DNA of 64,000 bases from Saturnia japonica (Eukaryota; Arthropoda; Insecta; Lepidoptera; Saturniidae). Shown one piece after another: positions 58,674 through 64,000 of the stretch. A program made the translations under genes and the position numbers. Numbering within the stretch: the first letter of the stretch is position 1; each line of letters starts with the position of its first letter. Below the pieces are notes generated by a model. That model did not search any database. It saw only the letters and a program-made list of their open reading frames with translations, and was not told where the DNA came from. The stretch covers positions 1,612,001 through 1,676,000 of the forward strand of contig CM065310.1 in NCBI GenBank assembly GCA_033032175.1. The letters run 5' to 3'.

Positions 58674-58939
58674 CACATACCATTACGCCTGTATTCCCCG
58701 AAGGGTTAGGCAGAGGTGTACATTGTACACCCACAGTTCGCCGAGTATGTTTTTAGTTCCCATGTAATAGGGGGGCGAACCTATTGCCATTAATCGGGCA
58801 CGAAGCCAAACTCCGAGCTGCTACTGAGAATTTCATAGGAAAAACCCAATAACACTTTGCTCGACCTGGGATTCGAACCCAGGACCTCCCTCGTAGCAGT
58901 CGCGCTAACGACCACTAGGCTAACGAGGCAGTTTGTCAA
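58674..58939 (-). mobile_element. tRNA-derived SINE with target-site duplication
   Basis: Minus-strand insertion flanked by 'gatattgtccaa' (58662-58673 and 58940-58951). The head reads 'gcctagtggtcgttagcgcg' (A box) and 'tgggttcgaatcccagg' (B box), with a well-kept T-arm. The body follows, with 'gttattgggtttttccta', 'gcagctcggagtttggc' and 'ccttcggggaatacag'. The acceptor stem does not pair properly, so it is not a functional tRNA gene. Confidence 0.88.
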
Positions 58940-59088
58940 GATATTGTCCAAGCCCAGAGTATATTCAACCTTACCTTGTTTTTTCCTTTTTTTTTTTAGA
59001 TAATTGTAGAGGCTTCAATCCCGATTAAGGATGAGTAGGTAGTAGGATATAAAGACAAGTATTCAAGTCGAATACCTTAGCCGTGGGG

Positions 59089-62000
59089 TTACGCGAGAGC
59101 TGATGCCGGCAGGGAACTGTGCTTCGGTTTAGCTTTATGGACAAACACCTTGATGCATCCGTTGAAGTCGGCGCTTACAAGCACATGCCCGGTCTGCGAT
59201 GACGACACCATGCCGCCCTCAGCCCCCTTCTGAAATATCGATAGACGGTCATTTGCAGACAGGAAACCCGATAATCAAAATATCAATAAAAATAAGCAAC
59301 TTGGCAATTAAAAAAAAAATTGTTCAAAGATCTAACATCCTACACACTTCCACGCACTCGGCTAATTTCATATAGGAAAAGATTTTGTGTATTTAGGGAA
59401 ATCCGACGACGCATTGGAATTGCGAAATTGGCGATGCCCCAACTAAAGAAAGTGTGGAAAGAGCTACATGTACCTACTCAAGAGGAGTAAATTGTATATC
59501 ATCAGGACTTAGTCTCCCATTTTTCTACAAGGTCCTGAGTCCTGGACTGTGACAGATGCAGTCCGACGACGACGAAATTTGGTGTTGGCGGCGCATGTTA
59601 TGCATTCCGTGGACGGTTCACAGGACAAAGGTCTCTATGCTCGAGGAGCTAAAGGTTTCTCAGAGACTTTCGAGCATTTGTCTTCAGAGAGTGCTGCAAT
59701 ACTTTGGCCATATAGCTCGAAGGTCCTCCGACAATCTGGGGACATTGATACTAACGGGAATACTGGAAGGACCCGATAATGTGGCCAGACCAAGTGTCCA
59801 AACAACTAGATACAAGGATCGCAGTAGATATTAAATATGCTAAAGATCGCAAGAAGGTCACGACGCTCAGCTTTAAGCTTTCGACAGAAGGAATTTCAGA
59901 ATAAGCCAGTAATATATTTAGCTATCTAGTTAGTTTCGCGATCGTAAGTATAACGGTGGCTGTCAACAGATACTAATTTGAAGCCGTTCATAACCGATCT
60001 TCCTATTAGTTGGAAGGATGCCGTTCAATGTGTTTGGATAGAAAAAGGAGACTTCTGTCACATACTAGTAAGCTCATGACATAAATTTGACATCACACGT
60101 GGATCACGTGCATCATATTTATATAAATTCGTGTGATGTCAAATTAAGGTCACGTGTTTACTGGGTTTGACAGTTTAATTACATAATGAAAATAGACGAC
60201 ATGCATCTCTTTCTCGGCTAAAAAACAACGCTATCGTCATCCTTTTCATAAAACTTTAATCACCGATTTGGCTCATCTATTTTATGGATACAAAATAAAT
60301 TTCTTATAAAAATCATGTCATGACACAGCTTAGTGATTCAATGTCAGCAGGCTGGAAAATAACATGCACATAAAAACTCTTCTAAAAAATATTCCTAATG
60401 ATGAAGGGAAACAAACACCTTCCCTTTTCACCTTCCTATGAAGTAGGAAAATAAATAATTGGAGATATCTCAAACTTTGGAATCCATATAACTTTTTTTA
60501 TGATTTAAAGATACGAGCTTGATCTACATCCTCGCCGGATGATGAGTGAAGTTGAGGCTGACAATGGATTGCGTTTACCAACCAGATGCCTTTTCACTCT
60601 TCACTTCAAAACTCTTAACTTGTAAGTGGACGGTCATTAAATAAAGGAAGAAACGAGTTGATTCGTGGGAATCGGGGGTATAGTCATCAAATAAGGGTGG
60701 AAACCGGCATGTCTAGTTGTCCCTGGTGGAACGGGTGTTTATGTGTTGTTATGATGAAGTCTGTAGTCTTGCTATAGCTAACTACATTGAAGCAATGATG
60801 ATTCAGATGGTAGCGTGCACGGACTCCGCGTCGATTGACGTGGGTTCGAATTCCTACAATAAGCTTGCAACATCTTGGTGAAATCATAGTATGGTTTAGG
60901 CAATTTTCTAATGCGCGCCTGGCTAGCTACCACCCTCAAGTAGAAAATCTGTCACCAAGCACCAATAGGTGTGTTCCGGCAGCTGCACTTGAGAGCCAGT
61001 CTTCCACTAGGGTTAGGCCACCTCGTTACTTAAGGTGAGAGTTTGTGGCCATAATGCTAAAAAAAGATATGTCAGTAAAACTTACCACCTCATCTTCTTT
61101 ATCATCAGGACCCTTGCTCGCTAATCTTGCCTCTTCCTCTCTCTCGTTTATCATCCGTATCATGTGATCTGGTTTTGGTGCGAAGACGGCGCACGTCACC
61201 ACAGCGTTATGAGCCTTGATACCCTCCCAGAAGTCATTCCTGTCCCGTCTGACAGAAGTAAACTTGGAGTAATCATGATAAGTCTTCCATATATAGATAC
61301 ACTGGTTCTCAGATCCGCTGACGATATATTTACCATCGTGCGAGAAGGACGCTTTGATCTGACTCGAGACATTCACGTAACCTTTGTATTTACAGGATAA
61401 ATTCAGATCCCTCAAGTCGTACAACCTGATGCGGCTGTCGTTGGACGTGACGAGGATCTTGTCGTCGTTGGGTATGGGTTCGATCCCGCTTATCTTCCGT
61501 CCGGTCGAGTTCTTCCCCCGGGTTGATCTGACGTCGATCTGCGTGTGGTACTTCAGTTGGTCCGTCGTGTAGAAGATACATCGTCCGTCGTAAGTGCCGA
61601 CGACGGCGAATTTACCGTTCTGACAGAAATTCGCCGCGGTTATAAGTTTCGTTTTACCGTCGACTTCGTTCCATACCGCCACCTGGGGAGACGATTTAAA
61701 CTTATAATAGATTTTTTATTAGGTTGTTGAAAATGCAAAAATCAGAATGGGGATTTTTTCTCGATACCAGCATTTGGAAATATATAAAAGTGTATTGATT
61801 TAGCAGCAATACAGCTGATCGCTGGTTTCAGACTGTATCTCGAATATTAATACCATTGTGAAAAACTACCGCATAATCAATCGGATATAACATAACACAA
61901 CATTTAGAAATATAATAACAATTTTATATATACTCATAAATAACATTACAGTCCAATTTAATTTTGTACACGTTACTTTAACTACTTTTCAACAGAACCT

Positions 62001-64000
62001 TAAATTTCGATTGAACAATTATTGTACTCTTGCTTAGTAAGGTGGAATGTTATAGTGCGCAAGTCTTACAATTTTACTACTGGTGGCGATTATCAATCAT
62101 TCGATTATAACCTTGTGTAATTACTAATTTGATAGGATTAGTAACTGACTTCAAACTAGGTGTTGGTATTTTGGAGGATCCCTTTTTTTAGCTCATCGTT
62201 ACCAACCTAACGAGAATTAGTAATGCTATATGAGTATGAAAATTAGTAGTTTATAATTAATATTAGTAATATGTAAATGTCTCAATTATGTAAATAATTC
62301 ACCCTCCACTAAATTTTAACGATTGAGTATGAAAAATTATCAAGATTACCTTTTTATCCGGAATGTTCCACAGTCTCAACTTCCCATCGAGACTACCAGA
62401 CAGGAAGTATCTATCGTCCCTCGGGTGGAACACGATGGCGGTCACGAAATCGATATGCTGAAAGCAGCAGAGACACTCCCCTCTAGATATGTGCCAGAGG
62501 CGGACAGTTTTGTCCATGGAACTAGACAGGATAAAGTAGTTCTTAGACCAAGACACGTCGAGGAGGTCGGAAGTGTGTCCGGAGTACACGCAGAAAGGCT
62601 TCGGGCAGAAGGGGGCCGATGGGCCGAGAGGTGGCTCCTCGGGCGCGGGGGGCGGAGGTGCTAGCGAGGCTAGAGACTCCTGGGACGGAGTGGGGGAGGA
62701 TTTCTGCTCGGCGTTGTATTTCGTTCGCATGTCCTGAAGAATTAAATAATATATTTAAAATAGCTTTGAATTATGAAAAAAGACAAATAAAAATAAGTAA
62801 AAATATTTACGGTGTGTTTTCTTGTTGAAATAAGAGTGAATAATGATGTGAAAGAGATGACTTAATGAATGAGCCTGTGAGCGAAAGAGATTATATGCAT
62901 AAATGGAGTAGGTAGAGGGATGACGGAAAAGCAAAAATAGTTTCTTAAATTTAAAACAGAAAAAATACTGTATCATTTTCTAAAATACTATTCACTATCC
63001 TGCTCCGACCGTAATATACTATATTTCTTGTACAAAAAGTAGAAAACCATAAATTTGGCTAGCTAGAACAATTTTATATTTGTTGTTAAAAAATGGCAAC
63101 CCCAAATGGCGTGATAGGCCGCCTGTGACAGAGGTCAGGAACGAATTCTCTCAGTGGCAGAACTGTAGACGGGATAATATAATGTTTGAAATTTTAAAGT
63201 AATTTCTATGACTATAGAAACTACCATAATATATTTTAAAAGAAATGTTATTTCTCACACAATCCCACATAAATAACATTAACAACGAGGAATAGAGAAT
63301 CAAAATGTCTTATTTGACACCTAGAGAATGGTGCCGGAAGACTACAGTGATTAGTGTTTTTTAATCTGTTCCAATAACGCACAATAAATAATATACTATG
63401 TTCATCACATATAATTAAACTTCCCGTGTAAATAATTCATAAAAACCGGTCAAGCCATTTCTTGTGTTTAATTCCTGACAAACGACAGACAAAAAAATTC
63501 TACAACCACCAAGAAAATTTAAAAAAAAAATATTCTAAAGACAGAACTAAAAATTTATTAACACAGATATAGGTACATTATTCAGTCTATGTATATAAAA
63601 AAAAATACTGTGTCTGATAGGGTTTCCAGAGCTCCTTGGGGTAGTGGGTTCAGAGTCGGAAACGCGCTAGTAATACCTCTAGTGTTACAAGCGTCCATAG
63701 TCTATGGTACCTGCATACCATAAGGTCGCATGTCCACTCAAGCGGAGCTGTGAAAATTTCGACCAATAGAACTGCTTCTATAAATTTTTATTGGTCGAAA
63801 TTTCCACAGCTCCGCTCCTCTTCAGTGGACGGACAGCCGAAGGCGGGACGTAAGCTTCTTGGACAAACTTAAATATAAAAGAAAATCAAAACCGGATAGT
63901 TTAACTGACCTGGAACATGTGATAAGCGTCTCTCGCCACCCAGACCCTGAGGAGCTTGTCCTGGCCAGGCGGTCGCGAGCAGTCTGCCGCACTCGCTGAA
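59089..64000 (-). CDS. WDR44: WDR44 (Rab11-binding WD-repeat protein), 3' part
   Basis: Minus-strand exons: 64000-63910 (cut by the window), 62733-62350, 61682-61086 and 59229-59089 (TAA at 59091-59089). Borders are AG/GT and junctions phase 0. WDR44/Rabphilin-11 is a cytosolic Rab11 effector acting in recycling-endosome and ER-linked tubular traffic; the N-terminal Rab11-binding part lies beyond the window. Visible WD units include GRLLATA..GQD with LRVWVARDAY, SGHTSDLLDVSW with SSMDKTVRLW, FHPRDDRYFLSGSLDGKLRL, then LITAANFCQNGKFAVVGTYD, ILVTSNDSRIRLYDLRDL and FSHDGKYIVSGSENQCIYIW. The FTSVRRDRNDFWEGIKAHNA stretch is a WDR44 hallmark. The last exon closes the propeller (HVLVSADFNGCIKVF). 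In the first visible exon an extra base at 63967 shifts the frame inside the first WD repeat. Confidence 0.95.
59395..59835 (+). pseudogene. LINE endonuclease/reverse-transcriptase C-terminal remnant
   Basis: Plus-strand frame 59556-59834 reads EIWCWRRMLCIPWTVHRTKVS, SMLEELKVSQRLSSICLQRV and LQYFGHIARRSSDNL, the hallmark C-terminal block of LINE ORF2 proteins. Upstream 'gaaatccgacgacgcattgg' looks like further broken ORF2. It is antisense to WDR44, in the intron before its last exon. Confidence 0.75.
60066..60163. mobile_element. foldback MITE
   Basis: Perfect 16-bp arms 'aatttgacatcacacg' (60084-60099) and 'cgtgtgatgtcaaatt' (60130-60145). The inverted similarity extends outward to about 60068 and 60161 with mismatches ('gtaagctcatgac' against 'gtcacgtgtttac'). 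The element is about 98 bp, non-coding and in the last WDR44 intron. Confidence 0.7.
60780..61025 (+). repeat. tRNA-derived SINE, family B (copy 3)
   Basis: The head has 'agatggtagcgtgcacgg' (A box) and 'gtgggttcgaattcc' (B box). The body 'cgcctggctagctaccaccc', 'ctgtcaccaagcaccaatag' and 'gtgttccggcagctgcac' is the reverse complement of the copies at 824 and 9061. It ends about 60 bases from WDR44 exon 61086-61682. Confidence 0.75.
63605..63730 (+). repeat. family E repeat copy
   Basis: Shares 'ccagagctccttggggtag', 'gtaatacctctagtgttac' and 'gcgtccatagtctatgg' with the 54.4 kb copy. It is truncated by the adjacent foldback element. Confidence 0.6.
63732..63830. mobile_element. foldback MITE with long inverted arms
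   Basis: The arms 'gcggagctgtgaaaatttcg' with 'accaata' (from 63742) and 'tattggtcgaaatttccaca' with 'gctccgc' (ending 63815) pair almost perfectly around a loop of about 20 bases. The outer 'gtccact' and 'agtggac' extend the palindrome, with a small bulge, to the stated ends. It lies 80 bases from WDR44 exon 63910-64000. Confidence 0.82.

Noticed and set aside
58861..58939. Possible functional tRNA gene
   Set aside because: A and B boxes are good, but the acceptor stem does not pair and the sequence continues into a SINE body with target duplications.
59549..59834. Novel small protein in a WDR44 intron
   Set aside because: The product is the conserved C-terminus of a LINE ORF2.
61164..61730. 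Three plus-strand frames of 61-78 codons
   Set aside because: Shadows of the WDR44 exon on the minus strand.

Overview
This is a 64 kb window of AT-rich, intron-containing animal nuclear DNA. It almost certainly comes from a moth or butterfly. The repeat landscape points there: RTE and Jockey LINEs, tRNA-derived SINEs, the 'ctagctgacccgcg' type of LINE tail, Tc1, pogo and hAT-like elements. So do the insect-like genes with short phase-0 exons. There is no bacterial operon, CRISPR array, plasmid or phage. Most long reading frames are transposon debris or shadows; the real genes are mostly split into exons.

Gene layout. (1) 7.5-12.4 kb, minus strand: seven 3' exons of a coiled-coil protein, possibly quick-to-court-like. 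Its 5' exons are not identified, and a candidate first exon lies at 25.3 kb. (2) 31.9-32.2 kb, plus: MOZART1, a single-exon gamma-tubulin complex recruiter. (3) 35.3-37.1 kb, minus: Tim17, three exons, complete. (4) 37.66-38.18 kb, plus: TRAPPC1, two exons, complete, divergent from Tim17 across about 530 bp. (5) 41.06-51.91 kb, plus: centrobin, nine exons, 923 codons before the stop. (6) 59.1-64.0 kb, minus: the 3' part of WDR44, cut by the window edge, with a one-base disruption of its first visible WD repeat.

Transposon island, 12.7-24.4 kb: a 66-bp x 8 minisatellite; two nearly identical 5'-truncated Jockey copies in opposite orientation (13.3 and 21-22.6 kb), each with a target-site duplication; a 3.2 kb RTE element with an inverted 5' segment and a 15-bp target-site duplication (16.3-19.5 kb); and a decayed Tc1 element with intact terminal repeats (22.8-24.4 kb). 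A second repeat-rich patch at 27-31.7 kb holds four copies of a GAA-tailed SINE-like family (two per orientation), an LTR-retroelement gag fragment and a TIR element. A third at 55-57 kb holds two abutting DNA transposons and a tandem duplication of a pogo terminus.

The host genes are housekeeping in type: mitochondrial import, Golgi tethering, spindle/centriole assembly and Rab11-linked traffic. I see no evidence that they act as one pathway; MOZART1 and centrobin both act in microtubule organisation, but their proximity may be chance. The most novel-looking item is the SINE-like family, in which one head module is joined to two different tails. I cannot tell from sequence alone whether it is already in repeat databases.
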